DNA of 64,000 nucleotides, taken from the NCBI GenBank assembly GCA_037951105.1, contig JBAMJV010000888.1:153351-217350 (forward strand), in the 5' to 3' direction. Of the stretch, positions 26,401 to 41,500 are shown in pieces. Under the pieces are notes generated by a model that was not told the origin of the DNA, did not search any database, and worked only from the letters and a program-made list of their open reading frames with translations. The stretch's first letter is position 1; the number at the start of each line of letters is the position of its first letter. The stretch is from Echinarachnius parma. Lineage: Eukaryota > Echinodermata > Echinoidea > Clypeasteroida > Echinarachniidae. The position numbers and the translations under genes were made by a program.

Positions 26401-26518
26401 TCACAATATAGAAGGGTTATACTCACATCTCTACCTGGAGTCCCAGGCAGGCCGGGAGGTCCAATGAACACCTCATCATTCACATAGAAATCACCAGGCT
26501 CTCCCTGTAATACAATCA

Positions 26519-26583
<65 letters not shown>

Positions 26584-29500
26584 AATTATTATTATTATTA
26601 TTATTATCATTATTATTTTAAAGCTTAGATCATACAAAATTCTTATTACTACTGCAAATGTTCAAGTAAACACAGACACATTTTATTAAATTGAATGAAC
26701 TGAAGTTTCCATCTTAACTTATACATGATCTCATTCTGGCAATTTACTGTTTTTACACAAGGTCATTAAAGTTAGGTGGCAAATTCAGGCACCTCTGAAT
26801 GGTTGAAACAGATACATTTGTCAAATAAGTGATGTGGATAAAACATCAACAGGTGCATTTACATTTCAGCGTTATTTTCTTATTAAAGCAAGAACATTAC
26901 ATATCATACTATCTGAAATTCTATGGCGTGAGGGATGAAAGGGGGTTGGGGATGAGGAGAGAAAGGGGGATTTAGTTTTACCTTTTCACCCTTGACCCCA
27001 CCGGATCCAGAGACACCAGGAACACCAGGGGCACCCTGCACCAGGGGGAGAAGGGTAAGCACCCATTTAATAACATCAATGAGAAAATAGTTTGTATACA
27101 GTCGAAATATAATGTTAAAGAATGTATATCGTATATACAAGAAATACCTACAATAAGTCCTTACAATAATTGTTTACTGCACTGTGTTCCTTTCAGGATT
27201 ACAAGTCAAATGTAATAAAGAAATCACTGAAATAATTATTCAATAAGGAAATTTATTCAAAGTGAAGTGGTACATGAACACAATAGTCGTCTTTAGCAGA
27301 GCTACCGGCATTGAAATTCAACAGTTGGGAAGATTTAGGGAAATTTCATCAACAAATCAGGGAGATATAATTCATATATATCAAATGCATACAACCTAAT
27401 GACAATAATATTTCAATAATCCGGGAGATTGGGCCGAGAGGATGAAATCTGATGCATTAATCTAGGTATATGTTCAGTGAGTCTCCTGCGAAATCAGGGA
27501 GACTTGGCAGCTCTGCCTTAGGATATAGTAGTATTATGATATACAGGGTGGCCCAGAAATAACGGAACGGGGCACTTCCCAAAATAAAGCAACACAATGA
27601 ACATGTCCATCGGATAGGGTGTCCTTTCCAATGAACAACGATACCAAGAAAAGTAATTTTGGGCGTGTAGTTTTTGTTTTAGGGCGCTTTGAGTGAGACC
27701 ATGTCAGGTTCTTATTTTTGTAAATTTTTTCCAAGTCAGTGTCTGATAAATGAGACTTACTGCCCGCCATACTATTTACCAATTATGTCCATTCTCTCGG
27801 CACCGCTCGGCACACAGCTGAATGCACACTAACAATGGCGCGCGGCATACTCGCGTGTACAATGGTATGTAGGGCAATAAGTCTCATTTATCAGGCACTG
27901 ACTTGGTAAAAATGGACAAAAATAGGGACCTGACATGGTCCCACTCAAAGCGCCCTAAAACAAAAACTACACGTCCAAAATTACTTTTCTTGGTATCGTT
28001 GTTCATTGGAAAGGACACCTTATCCGATGGACATTTTAATGTTGTTACTTTATCTTGGGAAGTGCCCCGTTCCGTTATTTCTGGGCCACCCTGTATACTA
28101 GTATTAAATGTATAAACATGGTCAAATAAAAGTGTCTGTCAATAAATTGTCTTACGGGTCTGCCATCACGTCCATCTCCTCCCGTTTCTCCAGTGAAGCC
28201 TTGCTCTCCCCTCAGTCCAGAAACACCTGGCAAACCTGAAACATATAACAAATAACAGACAATGCGTCATTTAAGTACTGACAATGTGTAACTACAAGAA
28301 AAGGTATGAACATCATTAATGACTGAACTACAATTCTTCAACATATGCAAACACCTGGCAAACCTGAAACATATATCAAATAATATGCAATACTTTGATT
28401 TGAAGGAAAATAACAAACAACAAACAAATATCTTGCAAGTGTCTAACAATCCTATAAAAACATACATGTACATATCAAATAGCATACATAGATCTATTTA
28501 AATGTAAACAAGAATAACCCTAGCATCTAAAACAGACCTAGAAAACATATCAAATAACAAACAATTCATTGACTGTAAAGGTAGCAACAATGACACAAAC
28601 CTGGCAATCTCTGAAACACATATCAAATAACATACAATTTACTGATTTAAATGGAAATCTTTATAAATCTTTCCCCGTAAAAAATAAAAAGTATGAGACA
28701 ATAATGAATTTAAAAGGGCATTCATATCATGATAGTGCAAGGTACAACTACATGTACATGTAATTTAATCAATAAAGTATCAACCATCAGCTCTAAAGAT
28801 AAGACGGTTTATGTTCGCTTGGTCTACACTCAGTTGGTCATTTGGTCTACTACCTGATGCCTTTAACTTCAATTTCCCCAACTCCAAACATGATCCCTAA
28901 CCTAAAACCTAACCCTAACGCTAATCCACACCCCTGACCCTAATTATAATCCCTAATTAAAGTCATACGACCTTTAATTTATAATTTTCTAGTAGACCGA
29001 ATGGGAGTAGACCAAATGGCTGTAGACCAATCGGCAAGTTACCGATAAGACTACAGATGTACAATATCGTTTAAGATCAAATTTAATCATACAAGGATCA
29101 ACCATCAGCCCAAAACATGAGATTGATAACATATATATAGTTTCAAACTCTAGTAGGTGATAAAATACATTACCTGGGGCTCCTGGTAGGCCCTGCTCCC
29201 CCTGAGTTCCTGGCTGGCCGGGGTCTCCCCTGTCCCCCTTGGTGCCAGGGGGGAAGATGGATGGTGGGAACGTGGTCGGGTCGCACTCACAGCCCTGAAA
29301 CATTATAACAGAAATGCATCATTTCAAGTTATTTTGTGTGGCACTATCGAGCAAGCAAAATCAGGACTATGCTTTATATATCAAGTTTTGGTGGCCAGAG
29401 AAAATTTTGCTTTTATATGAAGTCTTTAGCTTAATTTGTCTTCTACCTGCATGATGCCCAAAACTTCAATTTCCTAATCTGTATATTTCACCCCCAAACT

Positions 29501-32500
29501 TAAACCAGCCTTGCCACAAATTTCCCAACCCTAAACGAAACCCAGAAAACAGCCCAACTCGAACCCTTAACCCCACATTCTATGCCTCTGAACTCTGAAT
29601 TTGCTAAGAGAGAAACGTTAGTTGACTAAATGGGTGTAGACTTAATATCAGCAATTGACTACTGTTGATAATGTAGTTGATTTCGCCGTTAGACAAAATG
29701 GGAGTCAATCGAATGTGTGTAGACCAAGCAGATAGTAACTGCTCTTGCTAATGTACAATGTACTTACAGTTGCTAGTGGTCCAGGTGGTCCAGGGGGTCC
29801 CTCTGGTCCGGAGGGTCCCTCAACACCATGATCACCAGGCTGGCCCTAGGAGAGAGAGAGAGAGCATGGGTAACGTTAGACACACAATATAATTTCATAA
29901 AATGATGCACATGTACATGTATTAATTGACTTCATGCACATAAATTAAGGTTTAATATTGAATATTATTTCCAGAATGCTGCTTGACACAACCTTGAAAA
30001 AAAAATCATCTACGTGGTTTTGAAATTTAATTTGAAATATAATTTGAATTTGAATTTGAATTTAAAAATGAAATTGATCTTTAATTCATGGAAATGGGTA
30101 ACAGAAATATTTTGACTTACTGGTCTTCCTGGAATCCCAAACTGTCCCTTGGGTCCCTTCTTGCCTCGCTTGCCTCGATCTCCCTGGTCTCCCTTCAGCG
30201 TCAGCAATTCACCTTCAGCAGGTACGTATGGGTCACCCTAACAAAAGAAAACAATAAAGTACAGTGTATACATAACATGCATGCAACAGAAGGTAAATAA
30301 CTAATTATTATCTACATTATTTACTCATTGACATAATCATAATACGATGATACAGAATCAAAGAGTGTTGATTACAAAACAAGTGAATCTAGCTCTGGTT
30401 GTGAAAATACATAGATGCCTTCTTAAAGAATGATAGATTCCTAGTACCTGGCTTCTTTTATATGGATTATGTGTGACTGTCTTAATACACAAGATAGCTT
30501 AATGTACTAATATTGTCGTATTTATTAAAGGGGTGTGTCATTCTGTAGACTCAATTCCTGCATTTTATGAAACACCAGGGGAAGGCATATTTAGATAGTA
30601 ACCAATGCTCAACTTTCGATAGAAGCCAGCATATTCATGGTAGGATTTAAACTACTGTGAAAGAACTTGGGCATAAATGAGCTGAATTTACTAAAATATA
30701 TAACTTGTATCATGCCTAACTCTTTACTTTGTTTAAACTAACTGTATACATACATGTACTTCTTTCTCTTACATGTATATTGACTTTCACTGCTTTCTCT
30801 TACCTTGGGTCCTTGGAGTCCCCTTGGTCCACTGATGCCGACATCTCCCCTGTCTCCCCTATCTCCCTTGGTTCCCTGTAAAACAAGCAATATAATAATT
30901 AGATACAAAACTAGCTGAATGCCATCTGAAATCAAATTAACATTTACAGCCGTATCTACCCACCATACAATTTCCCAGAGCTAAACAAAATCTTAATACT
31001 GTAGGCCTAATGTTCGATGTCTGATGATTTGTGAAATAAAACTCCAGGATAATTCCGCCATGTTGGACTAACAGACTTATACTTGAATCTTACATCATAA
31101 ATCTAAAATCGTGAATATTAATCTAGAATTTTAAAATGATTACTCTTAAATTGTGAAGCTTAAATTAATCATAGATCTTGATTTGTTAACTTAACATTGA
31201 ATCTTACATTGTTTCCCTGAGGTCCGATCATGCCCTGCGGTCCCATCGGTCCTGGTTCTCCGGTAGATCCCATCTCACCATCAATGCCTGGCACACCATC
31301 AAAGCCCATCTCACCCTGAGCAACGCACAGGGAGGAAAACAATGTTTGAATGGTAAGTGAGCAATATATACTATATTGAGATAAATGAAACTTTCAAAAG
31401 AAACCGTTTAGAAACAAAATCCGACTCAGTGTCAGTGTTCCAAATACAGTGGAACCTGTTCTAGCAACCACCTGTGTATAAGAACTATCTGTCTATAAAG
31501 ACCACCCGCTTACTACTATTAAGTAGTCTTAGTTAACTGCTGTAACTGTACTTGAAAATAACTTTGAGTGGTTACTTGACGAAACATAGTATAATAATGA
31601 AATAAAATCGTAAACATCAAGATTATGCACTCTTTACTGAAATATAGTAAAACCTTTTCTAGCAAGCATCTGCATGCGATATAAGACCATTAATATACAT
31701 GTATAAGACTCTCTATGAAGACTTTGCATATCAATGAACCTGATTATTGTACTGACAACCCTGATGCGAAAAACCACTTTTTCTGAGTCCTTTTGTTGCC
31801 CTTACAATTCTATACATGCGTACGTTTGGAGACAATAGAACCACGGTAGAAACATATGTCCTAGACAATGGACTAGTCTTTGTCTGCAAACCCATGAACA
31901 TTTACTGTACATGTAGTATCGTGATGGAAACCAATTTTACCGAACTGGTTGGTTGAATTGATATAAGTATATTATTTTGGGGCAGTGGTTCCCCTTTATT
32001 AAATGAACGATCATACATTTGAGTAATCACCTTTTCACCCTTTGTGCTCAGACTTGGAATAATAAGACCGCCATCTCCCGAGCCCATTTCAGCCAATTGC
32101 TGCAAAGAAAGAAGAAACATGGATAATATATAAACTGATTACATCATCTACTTTCAATATATATACGATTGCACACTACAGTGAAATATTTCATCTTGAC
32201 TTTCCTCAATATTTGTAACCCTTCAAGAAAATGTAAACATGCATCATCATGGTTCTTTATGTTGATCTTAACATTAATGTGATTTGTATCTGTAATTATT
32301 TGCTAACTTGCAACAACGCAAATAATAAACGTTTTTCATAATAATGTAATCTCTATAATAAGAATTAGTTAAAAGACGGTTAGCTTTACAATGATCTACT
32401 AGTTTGAGAAACATTATACAAATTAATCAGCTTTATACCTACTTTGTTTTATGTAAATCACTTTAAATGATTTCATTAATTCATTTATCTTCTTCTCCAA

Positions 32501-35500
32501 CATAATAAAACTAGAAAATTGTAATGGAAATACCAAAAATAAATACACATATTAAGTTTTCCTTTTATTAACCCATTCAGGACGGGTCCAGACAAATATT
32601 CAGGCTTGGGTCTATGTAGAATACATTTTAATGCACAATCTTAACCCTTACCAGGCCGGGGGGGTGGAATCCACCCCCCCTCGACTTTTCGCGCGATAAT
32701 TCCGCAACGCGCGCAGGTATTGCCGCGCGACTTCATGATTTTTTTCATTGAAGTCTTGCGCAACTTTTGAGACCAAATTTGCGACGACCGGGTATACCGT
32801 TCTAAAGTCACGTGACCTTTTGTAAGTGAGCGTCGGCCCGAAAATCGCAAAATTTTGTGATTTGTGTACAAATCCTATGGAAATTGATTTTTTCCTAGAA
32901 TAGACAAAACCTTCATTATTTTTCATTTTAATCACTGCAATCATTTAATTTTGGGCTAAAAATTGTTATTCCATTAAAAAACTAGATGGATCTTCGACTG
33001 CGCGCAGTCGAAAATGATGCCTCCGCCATTACGCAATTTATTTATGTCAAGCCCAAATCAACATGAACACAGAATTAATTCTGTCAACTCAATTTTGATG
33101 GTACTCTGTCTTTTAGATCTTGACGTATCACAATTATGAGCTATAAGTGACCTTGACCTTTGCCCTCATGACCCCAAAATCTAATGACTACAATTGTTCC
33201 CTATTATACATTCAGGTATCAAGTTGGATTGAAATCTGATATTCAGTTCTTGAGATTTCCAATCTCAAGCTACTTTTACATATGAGCCCTGTGACCTTTG
33301 ACCTTTGACCTCATGACCCCCAAAATCTAATCAGTTTATTGGCTCTCCAAGGAACATACATGTACCAAGTTTGGTCAGAATCTGTCAATCCCTTCTTGAG
33401 ATAACGCGATCACGAGATATTTTTGCATATATAATGAGCTCTGTGACCTTTGACCTTTGACCTCATGACCCCAAAATCTAATCAGATCATTGGCCCCCCA
33501 AGAAACATACATGTACCAAGTTTGGTCAGAATCAGTCAATCCGTTCTTGAGATAACGCAATCACGAGCTATTTTTGCATATATAATGAGCTCTGTGACCT
33601 TTGACCTTTGACCTCATGACCCCAAAATCTAATCAGATCATTGGCCCCCCAAGATACATACATGTACCAAGTTTGGTCAGAATCAGTCAATCCGTTCTTG
33701 AGATAACGCGATCACAAGCTATTTTTGCATATATAATGAGCTCTGTGACCTTTGACCTTTGACCTCATGACCCCAAAATCTAATCAGATCATTGGCCCCC
33801 CAAGATACATACATGACTCAAGTTTGGTGAAAATCCGTTAATCGGTTCTCGCGATCACGAGAACGGGACGTACGTACGTACGTACGGACGTACGTACGGA
33901 CGGACGGACAACCCAAAAACATAATGCCTCCGGCTACTTCGTTGCGGAGGCATAAAAACAATACAAAAAAAAGTAAAAAAACAAAGAAATACATAAGAAA
34001 TTACAAAAACAAAGAAATACATAAGGAAAATTTTGGCTGTCGCAATTTTTAATGTTCAAAACCTGTTAATTAAGTCATACAGAATATTCATGCACAAAAT
34101 TAGCATATTCTGAGCAATATTTAGTGATTTACAGACAAAAAGGGGATTTCTGCATAAATTTGCATAATTAATTAAAAATTGATTATTTTCCAAAAAATAA
34201 CAATGCAATCTTGTAGATTATGTTGCAAGCTATCTGCGTGCCAAATTTTGTGGCGGCCGCGCGTTCGACGGCCGAGATCTCGGGGGGGGGGGGTGGAGAG
34301 CATAGCCAAAATAACCCGGCCTGGTTAGGGTTAACCCCGCTTCAATAGAGATCATGATCTGCTATCCTACCTCAGTCAGAGCCAGGACCTCAGGAGGGAT
34401 AGGCCCGGGTGGTCCTGGATCTCCTCTGTCTCCCTTGAGTCCCTGGACCCCTCTTGGTCCTGGTAGACCAGAGTCTCCTGGTGGTCCTTCTACACTCAGC
34501 CCCATAGGTCCTGGTGCTCCCTGTGATACAAGCATAGAAAGAAACATTAATATTACAAACTACCTCCCTTTTTTGAGTCCTTCTCATAATTATTACTTTG
34601 CAAAAGAACATCTATTTCCTCATTTATCCACTTCTCTTTCTCTCTTTTAAAATTTTCTTTCAACAGAGTGATAATGAAAACTTTATCAAAAATAACTATC
34701 ACATATATTTACATATACATGTACATGTATATCATTTGTGACCTTACACCACAAAACGACCAATACGTCGGGAAAACTGATTTTGCTGATTTTCATATAA
34801 CATTAAAATAGGAGCCATTACCTTTAAAATGTTATATAATTTGTCATATTTGGACTACGCACATCCTTTCAAAATGAACACCAAAGATTTGGAATATGGC
34901 TGAAGCATTTTTAAAATAAGTGAGAAACGGGCCATTTAAAAGATCAGTTTCCATTAAAGCGCTGCAATACGATCATATAAATTAGATGAAAAAATAATAT
35001 TTAAACATGATTTCCAACGCTCAAAATGTTACAGAAGCTAGATTAAAATATGCTTATTCAGGAAATACCAAAATCCTAAATCTCATATTTTGAACAAAAT
35101 TTGACTATTTTAGCTAATAAAAAAGAAACTACCACAGCGACATAACGGTCGTTTTGTGGTGTAAGTTCACATTTTATTTCATCTTTATGAACAATCAGCT
35201 ACATTATCATCGCCATTGAAATTGTTGTTGTCAATATAGTCACCATCATCTACATGTACATGTATATCATCAAAGTTAATATTGTTATCGCATTCATCAC
35301 AATAAAAATATTCAATACAAAATGTTGACGAATTACACTTACTTCCACTCCACGTGGACCCTGTAGACCTTGGTCACCCTTACCACCCTGTAAATTGGGA
35401 GGGAAAAGAAACACACAATTGTATTTCACTGACAATGATAGCAATAACGTATTCATATCTACTTGAGATCAAGATAATTATCCAAAGACCAGTCATATTT

Positions 35501-38500
35501 CCTGTTATACAGGGTGGGCCCACAAAAACGGAACGGGGCACTTCCAAAAAAATAGTAACAAAACGATTATGTCCATCGGATAGAGTGTCCTTTCCAATGA
35601 AAAACAATACCAAGAACAGTAATTTTGGAAGAGTAGTTTTTGTTGTAGGACGTCTTAAGAGAGACCATATCAGGTTCTCATTTTTGTAATTTTTACCAAC
35701 TCCCTGCCTGATAAATCGCACTTCCTGCCCATCATATGATCGGACAATTGTGCCCATTCTCTCGGGACACAGCTGAATGCACACTAACAATGGCGCGCGT
35801 ATTGTTCGTTCTTCAATGCTATGAAGGGCAGTGAGTGCGATTTATCAAGCACTGACTTGGTAAAAATTGACAAAAAGGGAACCTGACATGGTTCAAAAAA
35901 CAAAAACTACACGACCGAATTGACTGTTCTTGGTATCGTCTTTCATTGGAAAAGAGACCCAATCCGATGGACATAATCATGTTGTTACTATAATTTGGGA
36001 AGTGTCCCGTTGCTTTGTTACATGTTTTAACAATGAAGTCATGTTTATTTACAGTGTTACCGAACCATAACTTTGAAAGCGATTTTCTCTGTATTTTTTT
36101 TCGCCGCTGGTTATCTATTCCACATTCAAATGGGTTGTTTCTCGGCGCTCAAGCCACCAAAAATTATGATTTAAACATCAAATTAAAGCTTAAGACATGG
36201 ACAACAAGACGGTATACATAACTCAAACATGATCAATGTCAAGACATGTCTCAATTTTGGCTAGCCGGTCACATATCCCATATCCAAATAAATATGGTAT
36301 GATATAAAGACAATGGTAAGACTATAAGACTCAAACTGAAAGAAATATTCACCTTTGGTCCTAGATCTCCCTCTGGGCCAACCTCTCCCTGTAGAAACGA
36401 AATGGAAATGAATATTACATCAATCAAAAAATATTCCATAATAAAGACATCAATCATTCAAATCTTTAAAATGGTGTTTTGTATTCATACACAATCAATG
36501 CAAACAAATTCAGAACTACATGTAATGCATATTACAAAATGAGATTGCATTACCATATTTTTTCAACGAGGAAAATAAGTTGTCATTATATCAGCATTTT
36601 GTATCATTACACAACTTCCTGCCAATGGAGGGCAAATCTGAGCGCTACGTCATTGGCCTCTGCCAGATCTTTGATTGTGCACATTCCATGTACCAGATCA
36701 CAACTAAGCAGGTGGTCCATGGTCTGAGGGCATTAACCGCACTCACGATCTCCTGCGCCTTCGATGCTCCCCCAGTTCAACATGTTGGACTTGCATCTTC
36801 CCAGTAGCCCATTCATCATTTCAAGTTTGAATTGCATTTGTACCTAATATTAATGCTTTAAATTTGGAATCAGATACAAAAGTTTAACAGAATTACTAGT
36901 AGACTGGCTTCCATCAGGAGTTTTAACTACTGATGTGTACATGTATAGTACAAATGTGTGCTAGGGCTTAGACTAGAGATACTGTAGGCACATTCCAACG
37001 ATGCGCCCTAACGACACTGCAGGAAGGAAGGCCTTCACTTGTCCTGAATGACCAGGACAGGGAAGCCAGTAAATGAAATGATGAAATAGGTCGAGCGCCT
37101 GAAAACTATGGCAAGATACCTGGTTTATGCAGCCAAAAATTCAAATGATCCTGAAAATAAAATGAACATGGTCTGAATACAGAATGTTGCATTAACATTG
37201 TCATCTCTGATATGATCATGTCTGTGGTGTACCTACAGTATATACAGGTGGGCATGGTGCACAAGCCTCCACCCCATCCCCTAAATAATTTTACCCAAAA
37301 GACCAAAAACATAAGGGGGAAATCTGTTATAAAATAAAGAAATACATAGAGTGTGCCCCCCCCCCCCCGATCAGTCCGACTACAGTTAATAGGCACTAGA
37401 TCATGCTGTATACTCACGGTTAGCCCCCTAGGTCCAGGCATTCCCCTCTCTCCCTGGTCTCCCCTAGGCCCAGGCATACCAGACATGCCTGGTTCCCCTG
37501 GAGTACCCCTCTCACCATCCATACCTGCATCCCCCTCTGGACCCTGTGGGCCTGGCGGGCCCTGTGGTCCGGGGGCACCGATGAATGTCTGTAAAAAAAA
37601 AGCAATAGGAAAGTATAAAGAAGTTATAAATCTGTTTGAGAGCAGTCTAAAATATATTTAGAGTGTGAAAGTATTCTTGTTTTTATACAACCCTCTCGCC
37701 ATCCATACCTGCATCCCCCTCCGGACCCTGTGGGCCTGGCGGGCCCTGTGGTCTGGTGGCACCAATGAATATCTTTTAAAAAAACAATTGGAAAGTACAG
37801 AGAAGTTATTAACCTATTCAAGTCTACGCAAGAATAAATTGGACGTGATAAGTATTTTTGGCTATTATCTACATGTACATGTACACCAGCCTATCACCAT
37901 TCATTCTGCGCTCCCCCTCATGACCCTGTGTGCACTGGGACACCAATTTGTCAAGGTTTATCACACCAAAGACGTAGTCAAAATTGTTAACTAAACCATT
38001 AATTAACCAATTGGTTCCCAGATGGATGGGAACATATTGTTGTATAGCACAGTGCTAAATTTCACATAAGTGGAGTGAAAGAGTGCTAAATTTCACATAA
38101 GTGGAGTGAAAAAGTGCATTTTCAGTACAGGATGATTCCAATGTGTATCTGCTATGGTAAAAATAATGTAAAATAAGGGTAATGAGTGCTATATCATAAA
38201 CCTGTGATGTTTATTTTTATCATGACTAAATAATATACTTACAAGATTTTCATTAAAGTCTCCACTCCCATCGACCTCCTTGTTCTGTAAAAATATTCAC
38301 CAGAAAATATATATTAGAATTTGTATTGAAATGTGGTTACAATAAAACAATTATTCTTTCTTTATAGTTAAGCACTACTTAAAGAGCTCTGCAGTTTTGG
38401 GTTGGTAAGGACTTCAGCTGCAAAATATCATGTATGGGCACGACTTTTAAGGAGGGGAGCTAATGTCCTTTGCCCAAATACAATCCCTCCTGCCTTCAAG

Positions 38501-41500
38501 AAAAATGAGGTGATTTAATCGAAATTAGCCCTGTAACATCAGGACTTCATACAAACAAAATATATATTTTGTGTTAACAAAATTACAAATTCAATAAAAA
38601 GAAAGGGAAGTATCTATTTTGTATTTTTTGACTGTGTGAATTGTACTTACCAGGTTGACGTTCCAAGGGAATCCCGGTGGCAGTAGAGGTGACGGTCCTG
38701 GGGGTCCAGGGGGCCCTGTTAACCCTGGGTGTCCCCTGGGTCCCGTGTGGCCTGGCTCTCCGGGGATGCCCGATAGTCCAGGGATCCCTGGGATACCATT
38801 CTCACCGGTGTCGCCCTACAGAAAAAACAAATACTGTACTTTAGTCTTTGTAAAGTATTTCATTATTGCATTGATGTAATAATATTGTTTTAACCTTACA
38901 TGTATGTAAAGCCAATTTTAAATTCATGTTCAAATTGATTCTAGAGCGATCTATGACTGCCATGCAGACGAAAGGCCACTTCATTGTGGAGGCATACAAA
39001 ACGTTTAATATTTCCCTTACCATTTTGCTATGGAAATAAGCAGTTAAAAATTTGTTATCAATAAGTCATTAAGAAACTTGAGTAAAAAAAACAGAAATTA
39101 AATATTTTAGGATGTTAACAATTATATCTCTACAATCTTTGACTTTTGTCTTTACCAAGATGTTCTAAACGTGCAAACAATGTATAAAATTCGCTCCCTA
39201 TACATCAATCATTATAAAACTTTACCTTTACTCCCTGATCTCCATCGACTCCAGGTACGCCATTTGATCCCTACAAGATTTTTTAAAAAGGAAAGATTTT
39301 AAGTCAATTTACAACGTCGAAAACTTGGTGTGTTATGTAACGACAAAGAATATTATGAAATTTTATAGTTTGCCCTTGTACGTTGTTGAAAGTTCATCCT
39401 TGAATGGCCTTTAAATAAAAACTTGGAAATATTTTGGTCTTTGAGAAGATAATTCTCCAACCCTGATGAATGTTTTGCTTGTCCATGTTCATCAAGCTGC
39501 TGTACAGAGCCACTAACAGTACAACAGTCCAGACCGACTGTGATGTCAATGAAAGGCAGCTAAGTTTGTAAACTGATTAAGCCCACATCTATGTTAACCC
39601 GTTTACTACGAGATTCTGAAATCCCCATAGACTTTGTACATAGCCCACCCAGTTCCCGTAAGCAATGGGTTAAAATCCATGACAAAAAGTTTAAAATCAC
39701 CAGTTACCCCATCCACTAGATTGCATGTTGTCATAATATGCATTCTCCAGCCGTAACCATAACCCTAAGCTCAGACTGGATCTGTTCGGGACCACTGGCA
39801 GAGTCCTGGGGGGGGGGGGGGGGTGTTTCACAAAGATCCTAAGTTGATCTTAGCACTAAGATGGTCTTAAATATTATGGAAAGCCATTAGTGTCTTGAAA
39901 CAGTTTTATAAAAGTTATATTGAAATGCATAAAATGTTGATTCAAATCATATATATTTTCTAATTATCAACGAGATTCATAATCTTTACATAAAATTCAT
40001 GAAATCTCTTTGATAATTAGAAAATATATATGATTTGAATCAACATTTTATGCATTTCAACATAACTCTTATAAAAATGTTTCAAGATACTAATGGCTTT
40101 CCATAATATTTAAGACCATCTTAGTGCTAAGATCAACTTAGGATCTTTGTGAAACACCCCCCTGAGCTGTTTAACCCATTCCATACTACATTATGTAATT
40201 GCCATAGAGTAGATGCATGGCACACAGAGTTCTCATTGGCAATGGGTTATTTAAATATGGGTTTAGAAATGTAGAAGTTCTCACCCTCTCTCCTTTCTCT
40301 CCCTGCTGTCCATCTGCACCAGGCTCTCCCTGAGGACCAACTGCACCCTGCAAGGTAACAAAAGAACACTGTTATCGTCAACTACTATCATGATAATAAA
40401 TAAGGAAAAATGAACATGTGTACATACAAACTTTTACACAAAATAAAACAGGTCTACAAAGTTTATACAATGCTTTATACATATTCTAATACAAAAAAGT
40501 GTGATTTCCACATGCTTTAGGCAAAGTTACCATATTTGTAATAACATTAAATCATATCATAAATCCCTCAAAATCGTACATATACATGTAGGTCACAATT
40601 AGTTGATGAATTTGTTCTAACCATGGATGTCAAACATAAAATATTACTAAAATACTTATACTCATATATGTAAACAGAAACAGAATTAGGACAAATTAAT
40701 CATTATACATTTAAAAACTTTTCAAAGCATATAGCTACTAAGAAAATAATGAAAGAGTCAATTTTCAGGATCTAAGTAAAAGCATACAAATTTTGATTAT
40801 AAGATGCATGTATGTAGCGGCATGTGTACTTACAGGTAGCCCTGCGGGTCCCCTGGAGCCGTTGAATCCCTCCTGGCCAGAGAACATGTCAAACTCGGCA
40901 GTCAAATTAGCAATCTCTTCAAAGATCAGCTCCTCCTCTATCTCTCCCGGCTCTCCCTTGGGTCCCGTCAGACCGTCTAGACCAGCACTGCCCGGTAGTC
41001 CTGGACTACCATCCCGGCCCGGCTGGCCTGGGTCACCTAACTCACCCTTAGGACCACGTGGACCCATAGGCCCGTGTGGACCAGGTAGACCTGGCTGTCC
41101 GGCTGGCCCCTACAGGTCAGAGGACAAAATAAAAAGAAGGGTTTATATTTTGAAAATAAGATGATACATCTATTGGTTCCACTTCAACATACCAGTAGTT
41201 TGAATTAAACCATTTGGAAATGAGAGTAATGCAAAATATGTGATCATTGTAATCATATCTTCAGAAACATAACTTGATATGCAATGAGTAAGGATATGTT
41301 GCATGATTTAAGTAGTTTTAATTTTACAAAATGTAAAATGTCTTGCTATGGATTTGCATTTTAATCCTTCTTATGCATAAATGGATTCATTATTTATTTA
41401 TTTACAATTTATCAAAAAAATTCAAATTTGTATTGTAGCAGCATATAAAAAAGTACAATTAAATATTCATTGAATATTTTTTTTTAATTCTATGTTTTCT

